NCBI GenBank assembly: GCA_934202215.1 | Contig: CAKPXR010000006.1 | Span: 1 to 40,967 of the forward strand | Reading direction: 5' to 3' | DNA length: 40,967 nt | DNA from: an uncultured Veillonella sp. | Lineage (GTDB): Bacteria; Bacillota; Negativicutes; Veillonellales; Veillonellaceae | Notes under the pieces: generated by a model | The model's database searches: none | Told to the model about the DNA's origin: nothing | Seen by the model: the letters and a program-made list of their open reading frames with translations, nothing else | Part shown: positions 1 through 8,469 of the stretch, one piece after another | Layout: each line of letters begins with the position of its first letter | Numbering within the stretch: the stretch's first letter is position 1 | Position numbers and translations under genes: made by a program

Positions 1-1338
1 TCCGTATTTGCTACAATTCCAATCGCTATTTTCATTGGTATTTATTTGAAATGGTTGCGTCCTGGTAAAATTCAAGAAGCAACTGTTATCGGTGTAGCAT
101 TGATCTTCGCAGCTATCATCTACGGTCCAAACGTAGCAGCTAGCGAATATGCTTCTTGGTTCACATATGACTTGCAAACCATTGAAATCATGCTTGCAGT
201 CTATGGTTTCTTTGCAGCAGCATTGCCAGTATGGTTATTGCTTGCTCCTCGTGACTACTTGTCCACATACCTAAAAATCGGTACAATCGGCGCATTGGCT
301 CTTGGTATTATTATTGTAATGCCTGAAATTCAAATGCCAGCTGTAACTCCTTACATTTGGGGTGGCGGTCCTGTATTGAAAGGTTCTGTATTCCCTTATA
401 TCTTCATTACTATCGCATGTGGTGCGTTATCTGGTTTCCATACTGTTATCGCAACAGGTACAACACCTAAAATGCTTACTAATGAAAAAGAGATCTTACC
501 TATCGGTTATGGTGCAATGTTAACAGAAGGCTTCATCGCTATGATGGCGTTGATCGCTGCAACTGCATTACATCCAGATGATTATTTCGCAATTAACTCC
601 ACTGTTGAATCCTTTAAAGCATTAGGTCTTCAAGTTCATGAATTACCAGCATTGTCCGCAATGGTTGGTGAAGACTTGATGCATCGTCCTGGTGGCGCTG
701 TATCCCTTGCTGTAGGTATGGCTCATATCTTCTCCAAATTGCCTAACATGGATCACTTATTGGGTTACTGGTATCACTTCTGTATCATGTTCGAAGCATT
801 GTTCATCATGACTTTGATCGATGCTGGTACTCGCGTAGGTCGTTACTTACTTCAAGAATTATTAGGTCATTTCCATCCTAAATTTAATGACCAACATTGG
901 GCTCCTGGCGTTTATGGTTGTGCAGCTTTAATTTGTGTGTTGTGGGGCTATCTAGTTCTACAAGGTAACATCGGTATTATCTGGCCATTATTCGGTGTAT
1001 CTAACCAATTATTAGGTACTATGACATTGGCTGTAGGTACTACAGTTATCATGCGACTCGGACATAAACGTTATGCATGGGTAACAGGTATTCCTTGTAT
1101 CCTAATGGCTATCGTTGCTATTGCGGCAGACTATGAAAACGTATTCTATAGCTATGTTCCTGCTGGTAAATGGACTCTAGTAGCATTTAGTGCGGCTATG
1201 TTCCTCATGATTCTTATCGTATTGGTAGAAGCCGTACGCAGCTGGATTCGCTTGTCTATCATTCCTCAAGACTACCGTACACAAGCTGAAATCGAAGCTG
1301 AAAGCCTTGTAAAATATGGTAAAGAAGCTAAAGCATAA
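1..1338 (+). CDS. cstA: CstA-family carbon starvation / pyruvate transporter, 5'-truncated by window edge
   Basis: An open frame runs from base 1 without a start, so the gene begins outside the window; about 445 residues of the C-terminal part are visible. The protein is a string of hydrophobic segments, with a conserved-looking stretch that includes GGGPVLKGSVFPYIFITIACGALSGFH split across residues following the fourth segment, and a GTTPKML motif. These match the CstA family of inner-membrane carriers, which import pyruvate or peptides. In lactate-fermenting Veillonella a pyruvate carrier would fit metabolism, but substrate cannot be read from sequence. The gene ends at TAA and is followed at once by a strong terminator, so it is the last gene of its transcript. 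Confidence 0.88.
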   Translation, partial: SVFATIPIAIFIGIYLKWLRPGKIQEATVIGVALIFAAIIYGPNVAASEYASWFTYDLQTIEIMLAVYGFFAAALPVWLLLAPRDYLSTYLKIGTIGALALGIIIVMPEIQMPAVTPYIWGGGPVLKGSVFPYIFITIACGALSGFHTVIATGTTPKMLTNEKEILPIGYGAMLTEGFIAMMALIAATALHPDDYFAINSTVESFKALGLQVHELPALSAMVGEDLMHRPGGAVSLAVGMAHIFSKLPNMDHLLGYWYHFCIMFEALFIMTLIDAGTRVGRYLLQELLGHFHPKFNDQHWAPGVYGCAALICVLWGYLVLQGNIGIIWPLFGVSNQLLGTMTLAVGTTVIMRLGHKRYAWVTGIPCILMAIVAIAADYENVFYSYVPAGKWTLVAFSAAMFLMILIVLVEAVRSWIRLSIIPQDYRTQAEIEAESLVKYGKEAKA

Positions 1339-1360
1339 TAGCTTGTTGCATTGAATATCT

Positions 1361-1395
1361 AAAAGAGCACTCATTATGAGTGCTCTTTTTCTTTT
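1361..1395 (+). terminator. Intrinsic terminator after cstA
   Basis: Perfect inverted repeat AAAAGAGCACTCAT / ATGAGTGCTCTTTT with a one-base centre, followed by a T-rich tail. It closes the cstA transcript. Confidence 0.9.
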
Positions 1396-1460
1396 AGGGA
1401 GAGTTAGTGTGTTGTATAGAAATTTATTAGATTATAATGTTTAAAATTCTATAGAATTTA

Positions 1461-1489
1461 TTGACATGAATAGAAATGTAATATACGAT
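1461..1489 (+). promoter_or_regulatory. Sigma-A type promoter of amtB
   Basis: TTGACA (1461-1466), 17-base spacer, TACGAT (1484-1489). Predicted start of transcription near 1496 gives a leader of about 97 nt that contains the hairpin described at 1535-1573. Confidence 0.65.
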
Positions 1490-1534
1490 GTATGTAGTGA
1501 TATATATTACTACAATAAAATAGTTAGGTAACGG

Positions 1535-1573
1535 CGCCTTGCATGCAGACTTTCTGTAAGCAAGGCGTTTTTT
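1535..1573 (+). terminator. Terminator-like hairpin in the amtB leader (possible attenuator)
   Basis: Arms CGCCTTGC (1535-1542) and GCAAGGCG (1560-1567) pair perfectly. Inside, TGCAGA pairs with TCTGTA around a CTT loop, separated from the outer stem by one A-A mismatch. A TTTTTT run follows at 1568-1573. The hairpin lies downstream of the amtB promoter and 19 bases before the start codon, so it would act on amtB itself rather than on cstA, which already has its own terminator. No T-box or known riboswitch core is visible in the short leader. Confidence 0.7.
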
Positions 1574-1592
1574 GTATGGAAAGGAGTTTCTT

Positions 1593-2870
1593 ATGGTCAA
1601 TATGATTGATACCGGTAACACAGCATGGGTATTGTTGTGTGCTGCATTAGTATTCTTTATGACACCTGGGTTAGCGTTATTTTATGGTGGAATGGCGCGT
1701 AGTAAAAATGTGCTAGGTACGATCATGCAGAGCTTCTTTTTGATTGGTGTCATTTCTGTTGAGTTTATTTTGTTAGGATATACTTTGATTTTTGGTGATG
1801 ATATATATGGTATCATCGGTGATTTTAGTAAGTTTGGCCTTGGTGGTGCAGAGACAACAGTGTTGATTAATACACATATTCCAGAGCTTGCTTTTGTAGC
1901 CTTTCAATGTATGTTCGCTGTTATTACACCAGCTATCATGAGTGGATCTATTACTGGTCGGATGCGCTTTTCACCGTTTGTAATATTCGCTTTGTTATGG
2001 TCTATTTTTATATATAATCCAATGGCTCATTGGATTTGGGGCGGCGGATTCCTTAGCGACTTAGGTGCATTAGACTTCGCGGGTGGGCTTGCAATTCACG
2101 TGTTGTCCGGTGTGTCTGGATTGACTTTATGTATGTTGTTAGGTCGTCGCCGAGGCTATGGACGCATGCCTATGCTACCTCACCATTTGCCGATGACAAT
2201 TCTTGGGGCAGCGATTCTATGGTTTGGTTGGTTTGGTTTTAATGCCGGATCAGCCCTTGGTGTAGGCTTCCTTGCAGCTAATGCAGTTTTGACTACGCAA
2301 ATCTCTGCAGCTGTAGGGATTGTAGGATGGGTGCTAGCAGAAATGTTGCATCGTGGCAAACCTACTGTGTTAGGGGCTGCCTCTGGTGGTGTATCTGGAC
2401 TAGTTGCCATTACACCAGCTGCAGGCTTTGTAACACCTATGGCGGCCATTATTATTGGCTTTATAGGTGCAATCGTGTGTTACCTAGCCGTAGCAATTAT
2501 TAAAAATCGTCTTGGCTATGATGATTCTCTTGATGCATTCGGTATTCATGGTGTAGGCGGCACGTGGGGTGCTATTGCTACAGGTTTATGGGCTACCACA
2601 ACTATAAATCCTGATGGGGCGAATGGGTTGTTCTATGGCGGCTCTTTATTAGGACCTCAAGTACTTTCATTGGTTATTGCGTATGTGTTTGCCATTGTAG
2701 GTACATTTATACTATTTAAAATCGTTAGTGCTTTCATGGATATGCGTGTTAGCATTGGTTCTGAATCGTTAGGTATCGACATTAGTGAACATGGCGAAGG
2801 TGCTTATAATCAATCTGAATTTAAAAGTTCTGGTCGATTTATTTCGTCAAATCAAACGTCTTTGTTATGA
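1593..2870 (+). CDS. amtB: Ammonium transporter
   Basis: 425-residue polytopic membrane protein of the Amt/MEP/Rh family, which conducts ammonium/ammonia across the inner membrane. Visible hallmarks are the opening FFMTPGLALFYGGM segment, the family signature DFAGGLAIHVLSGVSGL (its His is the first of the pore pair) and FGIHGVGGTWGA (second pore His). About eleven membrane segments are present, the usual number. The start is the ATG at 1593 with AAAGGAG six bases upstream; a TTG 21 bases upstream lies in the terminator T-run and is unlikely. The PII gene follows after 85 bases, the classical amtB-glnK pair in which PII plugs the channel when nitrogen is plentiful. Confidence 0.95.
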   Translation: MVNMIDTGNTAWVLLCAALVFFMTPGLALFYGGMARSKNVLGTIMQSFFLIGVISVEFILLGYTLIFGDDIYGIIGDFSKFGLGGAETTVLINTHIPELAFVAFQCMFAVITPAIMSGSITGRMRFSPFVIFALLWSIFIYNPMAHWIWGGGFLSDLGALDFAGGLAIHVLSGVSGLTLCMLLGRRRGYGRMPMLPHHLPMTILGAAILWFGWFGFNAGSALGVGFLAANAVLTTQISAAVGIVGWVLAEMLHRGKPTVLGAASGGVSGLVAITPAAGFVTPMAAIIIGFIGAIVCYLAVAIIKNRLGYDDSLDAFGIHGVGGTWGAIATGLWATTTINPDGANGLFYGGSLLGPQVLSLVIAYVFAIVGTFILFKIVSAFMDMRVSIGSESLGIDISEHGEGAYNQSEFKSSGRFISSNQTSLL

Positions 2871-2955
2871 TTTGTGACTGATAAATAGTACGTATAACTG
2901 AACGTTAAGTTGTATAATGAGTTCTTGTATTTGGTACCGTTTAGGAGATAAATAT

Positions 2956-3318
2956 ATGAAACGAATGAAAAAGGTAGATATAATCGCTCGTGCTGAGCAA
3001 TTAGAGGATTTAAAAGAGGCTTTAAATCGGATTGGTGTTCAAGGCATGACAGTGTCACAAGTCTTTGGCTGTGGTTTACAAAAGGGGCATACTGAAGTAT
3101 ATCGGGGCCAACAATATGATGTGAATCTCATTCCTATGGTAAAAGTGGAAACCGTTGTGTGTGATGTGCCGGTTGACCTTGTAATGGATACAGCCCGAAA
3201 TACATTGCAAACTGGTGAAGTAGGGGACGGTAAAATCTTTGTATACGATGTAGAAGACGCTATGCGTATACGGACAGGAACAAGAGGCACCAAAGCCGTA
3301 ACCGACGATGAAGCATAA
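2956..3318 (+). CDS. glnK: Nitrogen regulatory protein PII
   Basis: 120-residue PII protein, a trimeric cytoplasmic sensor of 2-oxoglutarate and ATP/ADP. The N-terminal beta strand KKVDIIARAEQLEDLKEAL, the T-loop with the conserved Tyr in YRGQQYDVNLIP, and the C-terminal GDGKIFVYDVEDAMRIRTG stretch (B-loop and nucleotide site) are all present; the last is normally GDGKIFV...RIRTGE. Start chosen at the ATG with AGGAG five to six bases upstream, giving the normal family length; an ATG 39 bases upstream has no ribosome site. Position directly behind amtB indicates a GlnK-type partner that gates the transporter. Whether the T-loop Tyr is uridylylated cannot be told; no GlnD gene is in the window. 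Confidence 0.94.
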   Translation: MKRMKKVDIIARAEQLEDLKEALNRIGVQGMTVSQVFGCGLQKGHTEVYRGQQYDVNLIPMVKVETVVCDVPVDLVMDTARNTLQTGEVGDGKIFVYDVEDAMRIRTGTRGTKAVTDDEA

Positions 3319-3460
3319 TTTAAAACGCCAAATGGATGGAGTTAAAGATGGATTTAGAAATATTCAAATTAAGTGATAAATGAAATATAGATGATGTTTA
3401 GCTTCTTTCATTGTGGGTTTAGTTAACTAACTTATAATAAGTCTCCGTTATCATAATTTT

Positions 3461-3469
3461 TGATAAAAT
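3461..3469 (+). promoter_or_regulatory. Possible extended -10 promoter for the small secreted protein
   Basis: TGATAAAAT reads as a TGn-extended -10 box (TAAAAT) 25 bases before the start codon. No good -35 is seen 17 bases upstream, so this is tentative. Confidence 0.35.
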
Positions 3470-3494
3470 ACATTTTAGTATTTCGGAGGTTTTT

Positions 3495-3890
3495 ATGAAA
3501 GCATCAAAACAATTCTCTATCGTTTTGGCTGCAGCTGTGCTTGCTTTAGGCGTTGTTACAGTAGCACCACAACAAGCAGACGCTTCTTATGGCTACAAAT
3601 ATACTGATTCCCAACGTCCACCAGTATCTACTCCAACAGGTTATGTTAATCCAGCCATGGGTTCTACAGTAACTGTTACAGATCCTGTACCTACTACAAA
3701 TAAATTAACTGCCCCTAAAGCTACAACAAATAGCAATACTACTAACGACAATACTGTTGCACCTAAATACTCTGACTACAATGATATTGCAGCATACTCT
3801 GTAGCGGTAGCTGATTATTTTATGGCCAAGATTATGGCTTTCTTTGGTAGTGGTAATACAGCTCTTAACCGTTATGGTCTTGGTAAATAA
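3495..3890 (+). CDS. Small secreted protein of unknown function
   Basis: 131 residues. A clear Sec signal peptide covers residues 1-31: Lys at 2 and 6, hydrophobic core, and AxA-like cleavage near QADAS. The mature part has a Pro/Thr/Asn-rich low-complexity middle (about residues 40-90) and a short amphipathic segment AAYSVAVADYFMAKIMAFFG near the C terminus. GGAGG sits eight bases before the ATG. No domain is recognised. It shares a bidirectional terminator with the convergent secreted protein at 4059-4805, and both probably act in the cell envelope or periplasm. Confidence 0.75.
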   Translation: MKASKQFSIVLAAAVLALGVVTVAPQQADASYGYKYTDSQRPPVSTPTGYVNPAMGSTVTVTDPVPTTNKLTAPKATTNSNTTNDNTVAPKYSDYNDIAAYSVAVADYFMAKIMAFFGSGNTALNRYGLGK

Positions 3891-3975
3891 TTTTCAAACT
3901 TATTAGACTTAATCTTAAATAATGGAATCTGATTATAACTAAATTTAGCTATAATTAGATTCGGTCATATAAAAT

Positions 3976-4012
3976 AAAAGGTCCCTTTATGGGACCTTTT
4001 ATTTGTCTAGAT
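3976..4012. terminator. Bidirectional terminator between convergent genes
   Basis: Perfect 10-bp stem AAAAGGTCCC / GGGACCTTTT around TTTAT. T-rich tracts on the right and A-rich tracts on the left let it serve both the gene ending at 3890 and the opposite-strand gene ending at 4059. Confidence 0.85.
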
Positions 4013-4058
4013 TACATTATAGCTTTAATAGATTTGTTTAATAATCTATTAGATTTTC

Positions 4059-4805
4059 TTATCGATCTAATCCATTAGCACGTTGGTATTCAGATACATC
4101 TGTAGATGTAGTTTGATCGTCTGTGGTGACAGTATCTTTAGCTAAAGACTTTTTGATTTTAATAAGTGGCTTTTCTGTAGCTTTAGGATCTTCTTTTTTC
4201 TTCACATCCTCTTGAGAAGGTGGTAAGAATGTATTGAGTTCATTCTTATGAGCTACTTTAGTATCTGTAGTAGATGCTAATTGTGCGCGTTGAGGGGCGA
4301 TGAAGATTTCATCCTTTGTAATTTTTACATCGTTCAATAATAATTTGAATACTTGTGGTTTTACAAAGATAGTACCATCTACCTTGCGAGCTGCAGGCAA
4401 GAAGGATTCGGATGTATCAAGGTTGATGATTTTCAATTTGCCATGGCGCACTACTTCTGCAGAATCTGGTTGGATGGCTAGTGTAGCGATATTCATGTCT
4501 ACTAATGCTGTTTTAGTAGGTTCATCCCATGCTACTTTATAACCCAATGCTTCAGATACTTGGCGTAATGCAACGAGCGGCTGCCCATCTACATAAATTA
4601 CATTTTGTTGACCGTTAATAGGCTCTACAACTTTACCATCTACATTAATGTGATGAGCAGTTGTAACAGATGCAGGCTTTTCAAGATTCATAGCTGGACC
4701 TGGATTCTCCATGCCAATAGCCGCCTGTGCAGGTTGTGCCGTACCAAATGTGAAAGCTAATGCACCTACAGTGATGCTAGATAAAATAAGCTGTTTTAAT
4801 TTCAT
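4059..4805 (-). CDS. Secreted protein with a copper-amine-oxidase-N-like domain
   Basis: 248 residues. Residues 1-30 form a Sec signal peptide ending in QPAQA. Residues about 50-160 resemble the small beta-rich domain called copper amine oxidase N-terminal-like, common in exported Firmicute proteins: an IYVDGQPLVALRQVSEALGY core followed by VAWDEPTKTALV. It is a stalk or wall-associated module, not an oxidase. The remaining C-terminal 80 residues are Lys/Asp/Thr rich and probably disordered. The start is the ATG at 4805 with GGAGG six bases upstream; a frame extension 51 bases upstream lacks a ribosome site and would bury the signal peptide. Function is not known. Confidence 0.8.
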   Translation of the reverse strand: MKLKQLILSSITVGALAFTFGTAQPAQAAIGMENPGPAMNLEKPASVTTAHHINVDGKVVEPINGQQNVIYVDGQPLVALRQVSEALGYKVAWDEPTKTALVDMNIATLAIQPDSAEVVRHGKLKIINLDTSESFLPAARKVDGTIFVKPQVFKLLLNDVKITKDEIFIAPQRAQLASTTDTKVAHKNELNTFLPPSQEDVKKKEDPKATEKPLIKIKKSLAKDTVTTDDQTTSTDVSEYQRANGLDR

Positions 4806-4993
4806 AAGTGTCCTCCATAAGGTGTTATATCGTTCTGAATAAACTAACATTACCAAATTTATATGAATATTTTATTATAAATTTTAATTTTACACAATCG
4901 AAATTAAGGGCTTGATTTATGGATGAATAAGACGGTTTTATAACTATTAGTAGCTAGTATATAATTGATAGGAAGAAAGGATACTATGATATT

Positions 4994-5815
4994 ATGAAAC
5001 CTATTAAGTGTTTCAAAAGCTCCTATTCACAGAATCAGGTGTTTTTTGTTGAACAAAGTAATAGATATACAATTATTAATAACGAGAATAAAGGGATTAT
5101 TCTTTTAGATGTTGATTGGAATGAAGTAAAACGAATCTATATAGGTGAAGATATCTTACTTCCTGAAATTATTTATGTGGATTTTTCTAGAAATAGATTG
5201 GTTCTAGTTTTAGAAGAAACATATTGTTTTATTGACATAGATAATGAGTTTGTTAAGCTTATTCCAATCCCTCAGGAGTTTAAAACAGTTAGATTTAAAG
5301 CGCTCTATCACTTTATTGATGATGCTGTTTATATGAATACTAGTAAGGGGATTCTTTGTTGGTCACTTAAAGATTTTACAGTTCAGCTAGTTGAGGATGT
5401 ACGGAACACTGATAAACTCTTTAACTGGTTTTATAGTCAAAGCAAAGATAAACATAACTATTTTCATAAGGGCGTACTAGCTTATTTTGATAGTAATAAG
5501 ATTACTATTATAGATTCTATGAAAAAGGTAGAAATTAACGACTTTGTAGATATTGATTGCTTTGATATTGCTGCAACTACTCGATATTGTTTAGCCGTTG
5601 CGGAGGATAAATTACAGCTAATTAAGTTAGATAATGATGATATAAGTAGGTTCATATCCTTTAAGTTTCCTTCTTTTGGGGCTTGCACCGTTTTCTTTGA
5701 ACAGGATGACGAATTACATCTTATTCTATTGAGATGGAATGATTTGGAGGCAACCTCTATTCTTGAAGAATATGTCATTGATTTTGATAAGCAACCTGAT
5801 CATGTAGTGATATAA
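4994..5815 (+). CDS. Unrecognised soluble protein, possibly beta-propeller-like
   Basis: 273 residues without signal peptide or membrane segment. The sequence alternates short hydrophobic strands with acidic loops (for example GIILLDVDWNEVKRIYIG, then LVLVLEETYCFIDIDNEFVKLI), which suggests repeated beta sheets as in a propeller, but no family is recognised. Base composition is more AT-rich than neighbouring housekeeping genes. The ribosome site GAAAGG is about 13 bases before this ATG, which is long; a three-codon mini-frame (ATG at 4986) sits at the proper distance and ends with TGA overlapping this ATG (ATGA). The gene stands alone between a minus-strand gene and queF. Confidence 0.65.
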   Translation: MKPIKCFKSSYSQNQVFFVEQSNRYTIINNENKGIILLDVDWNEVKRIYIGEDILLPEIIYVDFSRNRLVLVLEETYCFIDIDNEFVKLIPIPQEFKTVRFKALYHFIDDAVYMNTSKGILCWSLKDFTVQLVEDVRNTDKLFNWFYSQSKDKHNYFHKGVLAYFDSNKITIIDSMKKVEINDFVDIDCFDIAATTRYCLAVAEDKLQLIKLDNDDISRFISFKFPSFGACTVFFEQDDELHLILLRWNDLEATSILEEYVIDFDKQPDHVVI

Positions 5816-5905
5816 GTGAGTCCTTATATGCTATAATTAAGTGTTACATGAATTATTCAATATATTTAATTATAGAGTTCTAGAATGTATAGAAAGAGGT
5901 TCCTT

Positions 5906-6403
5906 ATGGCATCCGGCAGATCTGAAAAAGAGTTACAAGGGGTAACGATGTTAGGTCACAAGACCGATTACCCAACTGATTATGCACCACAGGTGTTAGA
6001 GGCGTTTGATAACAAGCACCCAGATAATGATTATTTTGTTAAGTTTAATTGTCCTGAGTTCACTAGTTTGTGTCCTATGACAGGTCAACCTGACTTTGCC
6101 ACAATCTATATCTCTTATGTACCAGATAAGAAAATGGTTGAGTCCAAGTCTTTGAAATTGTACCTATTTAGTTTCCGTAACCATGGGGATTTCCACGAAG
6201 ATTGCATCAATATCATCATGAAAGACCTCATCAAGTTGATGAATCCTAAATACATCGAGGTGTGGGGTAAGTTTACGCCACGCGGTGGTTTGTCCATCGA
6301 TCCTTATGCAAACTATGGCAAGCCTGGTACAGAGTGGGAGAAGACCGCAAAAGAGCGTCTTCATTTCCACGACATGCAGCCTGAGCGCGTAGCATACCGT
6401 TAA
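5906..6403 (+). CDS. queF: NADPH-dependent 7-cyano-7-deazaguanine reductase
   Basis: 165 residues, the length of unimodular bacterial QueF. The enzyme reduces preQ0 to preQ1 for queuosine in tRNA. The catalytic Cys lies in [16 protein letters not shown] and the substrate and NADPH segment [20 protein letters not shown] is complete; the C-terminal [18 protein letters not shown] is typical. The ATG at 5906 has AAAGAGG at good distance; an in-frame ATG 21 bases upstream has none. No queCDE genes adjoin it, so other steps are encoded elsewhere or preQ0 is obtained otherwise. The next gene begins one base after the stop codon. Confidence 0.95.
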   Translation: MASGRSEKELQGVTMLGHKTDYPTDYAPQVLEAFDNKHPDNDYFVKFNCPEFTSLCPMTGQPDFATIYISYVPDKKMVESKSLKLYLFSFRNHGDFHEDCINIIMKDLIKLMNPKYIEVWGKFTPRGGLSIDPYANYGKPGTEWEKTAKERLHFHDMQPERVAYR

Positions 6404-6404
6404 T

Positions 6405-7256
6405 ATGGATTCTACAGCTATTATCGCAGGGATTACTGGCTTGCGATTGTCCTTTGCTATTATATTGGCCTTTATAGGATTAGGTTTATCCTTACGACCT
6501 AGTGCCGTTTTGTGTGGTATTCAGATTGAGGACCCATTGCGACTATCATGGCAGCGATGGATTGGATTTATTGTAATGTCCCTTATCGTCATGATTGTTG
6601 ATATGTCCATATTGTATGCACTAGAACCTATATATCTATGGGCTTCTCAGCATCCTACAGAGGCGGCTAGTCTAGCGAGTAGTGAGTGGATAATAGGTTT
6701 AATTATACTAATTGCTGTCCTCATAAGTGCTCAAGAATTTGGATTTATTGATTTTACGCATGGTCATCTGCGTTTAACATATCGTATGAAATCTTTAGAG
6801 GCTAATATACTGGACCCATCCTGGGAGGAACGGTATGTAAGGACACATGCAGGCTCTTTAGCATCCTGTGTAGTTGCCTGTTTGTATATGTTGCGCATGC
6901 CTTGGCGTAGTCATTGGTCTTTTGTAGCATGGGCTATATGGTGGAAATTAATCGTCCTTTGCATCCATCTACTTGTGTTTCCTATAGTCATTCGTGATAT
7001 GGTGCTATATGGTGTTAACATGTCTGATGTTATGTCCATTAATTTGCTGCGGCAAGGGATCTTTATGGATTTCTTTACGTTTACCTATATTGCGATAGGG
7101 TATTTATTAGGGCATATTCTTTTTCATCATGGAAAAAGATTGACTCGTATTCGAGAAGGTTTATACATAGGCCTCGCTCGTAGTGCACATCTTATGCTGT
7201 TCGTATTGATTATAATAGGGCTATTGACCTTGTTTATAGCGCTTTATATATCATAA
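6405..7256 (+). CDS. Polytopic membrane protein of unknown function
   Basis: 283 residues with about seven hydrophobic segments (near 8-30, 50-75, 93-110, 150-165, 172-195, 222-240 and 258-282) separated by short, partly basic loops. No transporter or enzyme motif is recognised. The ATG follows the queF stop codon by one base, with the ribosome site falling inside the queF 3' end, so the two are likely co-transcribed. A role in queuosine-precursor transport would be guesswork; it does not resemble the YhhQ/QueT carriers. Confidence 0.7.
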   Translation: MDSTAIIAGITGLRLSFAIILAFIGLGLSLRPSAVLCGIQIEDPLRLSWQRWIGFIVMSLIVMIVDMSILYALEPIYLWASQHPTEAASLASSEWIIGLIILIAVLISAQEFGFIDFTHGHLRLTYRMKSLEANILDPSWEERYVRTHAGSLASCVVACLYMLRMPWRSHWSFVAWAIWWKLIVLCIHLLVFPIVIRDMVLYGVNMSDVMSINLLRQGIFMDFFTFTYIAIGYLLGHILFHHGKRLTRIREGLYIGLARSAHLMLFVLIIIGLLTLFIALYIS

Positions 7257-7368
7257 TTTATAGACATACATAGTCTTGGGTATATCCAATATACGCCTAT
7301 ATAAGTAAATATAGATAAACCTAGTTATTTCCTGTATTTTTAGGGTTTTAAAAGTAGTTCTCATTCTC

Positions 7369-7398
7369 TTGACAATGCATAGAGGCAGGTGATAGAGT
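7369..7398 (+). promoter_or_regulatory. Likely cysK promoter
   Basis: TTGACA at 7369-7374 and TAGAGT at 7393-7398 with an 18-base spacer. A 7-bp inverted repeat TTCTCAT (7358-7364) / ATGAGAA (7411-7417) brackets the promoter. Confidence 0.5.
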
Positions 7399-7450
7399 AT
7401 GATTGTATTTATGAGAATACACAAATGGTTATATCCAGTGTATAGAGAAT

Positions 7451-7500
7451 AACAAGGTGAATTTTATATCGTCCTTGGGAGGTTCCTGAGGACGATTTTT
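7451..7500 (+). terminator. Attenuator-like hairpin in cysK leader with T-box-like 5' flank
   Basis: ATCGTCCT (7468-7475) pairs with AGGACGAT (7489-7496), with GGA/TCC inside, and is followed by TTTTT. It ends 27 bases before the cysK ATG and lies after the promoter. Just upstream is AACAAGGTG, identical to the first nine bases of the T-box core in the trp leader of this window, but the ACCGCG half is absent and the leader is too short for a full stem I. Confidence 0.6.
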
Positions 7501-7527
7501 ATCATCTATCGCCTAAAGGAGGATCAG

Positions 7528-8442
7528 ATGAGCATAGTCACAAATCAAACAACTGAACTGATTGGTAAAACTCCGGTATATCAATTACCGAATACTAATA
7601 TTTATGTAAAACTTGAAAAATATAATGTAGGTGGCTCTGTGAAAGACCGTGCTGTACTTGGCATGTTGCAAGATGCTAAGGAAAAAGGACGCCTTCACGA
7701 GGATAGCATTATCGTTGAAGCTACAAGTGGCAACACAGGCATTGCATTGGCTATGGTAGGCGCCATCTTACATATTAAAACAGTTATTATTATGCCTGAA
7801 AGCATGAGTAAAGAACGTCGTGAGCTTATTAAGGCTTATGGGGCGCAGCTTATTTTAACTCCGAAAGAAACTGGTATGAGAGGTGCTCTTGAACGAGCAG
7901 ATGAAATTTTAGATAAATATCCAAATGCTTTCACTTTGGGCCAATTCGTAAATCCGGCAAACCCAGATATGCATTATCGTACAACTGGTGCTGAAATTGT
8001 AGAACAAGTACCAAATGTAGATATTTTTATAGCTGGTATCGGCACTGGCGGGACTTTCACAGGTGTTGTAAAACGTTTGAAAGAACATAATCCTAATTTA
8101 AAGGCTATCGCTGTTGAGCCAACCGGTTCTCCAGTCATTACGGAAGGTAAGGGTGGTCCTCATAAAATCCAAGGTATTGGGGCAGGCTTTATTCCAGAAA
8201 ATTTTGATCAAAGTTTGATGGATGGCGTACAGACTGTAAGTGATGAAGAATCTTTTAGCGAGGTGCAAACCTTCATGCGTGAAAGTGGTGTTTCTATTGG
8301 TCTTTCCGCTGGAGCGGCTATCGTGGCAGCAAAGCGTATTGCTCGAGAAGAACCAAAGGCGAATATCGTAGTTATTGCACCAGATGGGGTAGAAAAATAT
8401 TTATCCCTCTTGGACTTCGGCAATAATGAGTATGTAAAGTAA
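7528..8442 (+). CDS. cysK: Cysteine synthase (O-acetylserine sulfhydrylase)
   Basis: 304 residues, full length for the PLP fold-type II cysteine synthases, which make cysteine from O-acetylserine and sulfide in the cytosol. Lys39 in GGSVKDR is the expected Schiff-base lysine. SGNTG (67-71) binds the substrate carboxylate; GTGGTFTG (around 173-180) grips the PLP phosphate. Start fixed by AAAGGAGG five bases upstream. cysE, which supplies O-acetylserine, follows 103 bases downstream, so the two complete the serine-to-cysteine branch. The leader carries an attenuator-like hairpin, suggesting control of transcription elongation. Confidence 0.95.
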   Translation: MSIVTNQTTELIGKTPVYQLPNTNIYVKLEKYNVGGSVKDRAVLGMLQDAKEKGRLHEDSIIVEATSGNTGIALAMVGAILHIKTVIIMPESMSKERRELIKAYGAQLILTPKETGMRGALERADEILDKYPNAFTLGQFVNPANPDMHYRTTGAEIVEQVPNVDIFIAGIGTGGTFTGVVKRLKEHNPNLKAIAVEPTGSPVITEGKGGPHKIQGIGAGFIPENFDQSLMDGVQTVSDEESFSEVQTFMRESGVSIGLSAGAAIVAAKRIAREEPKANIVVIAPDGVEKYLSLLDFGNNEYVK

Positions 8443-8469
8443 CGGATTTCGCATAGATAAAACACATCT

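Noticed and set aside
7399..7452. 18-codon leader peptide before cysK
   Set aside because: It overlaps the promoter -10 and probable start of transcription, has no ribosome site that would survive in the transcript, and encodes no Cys run.
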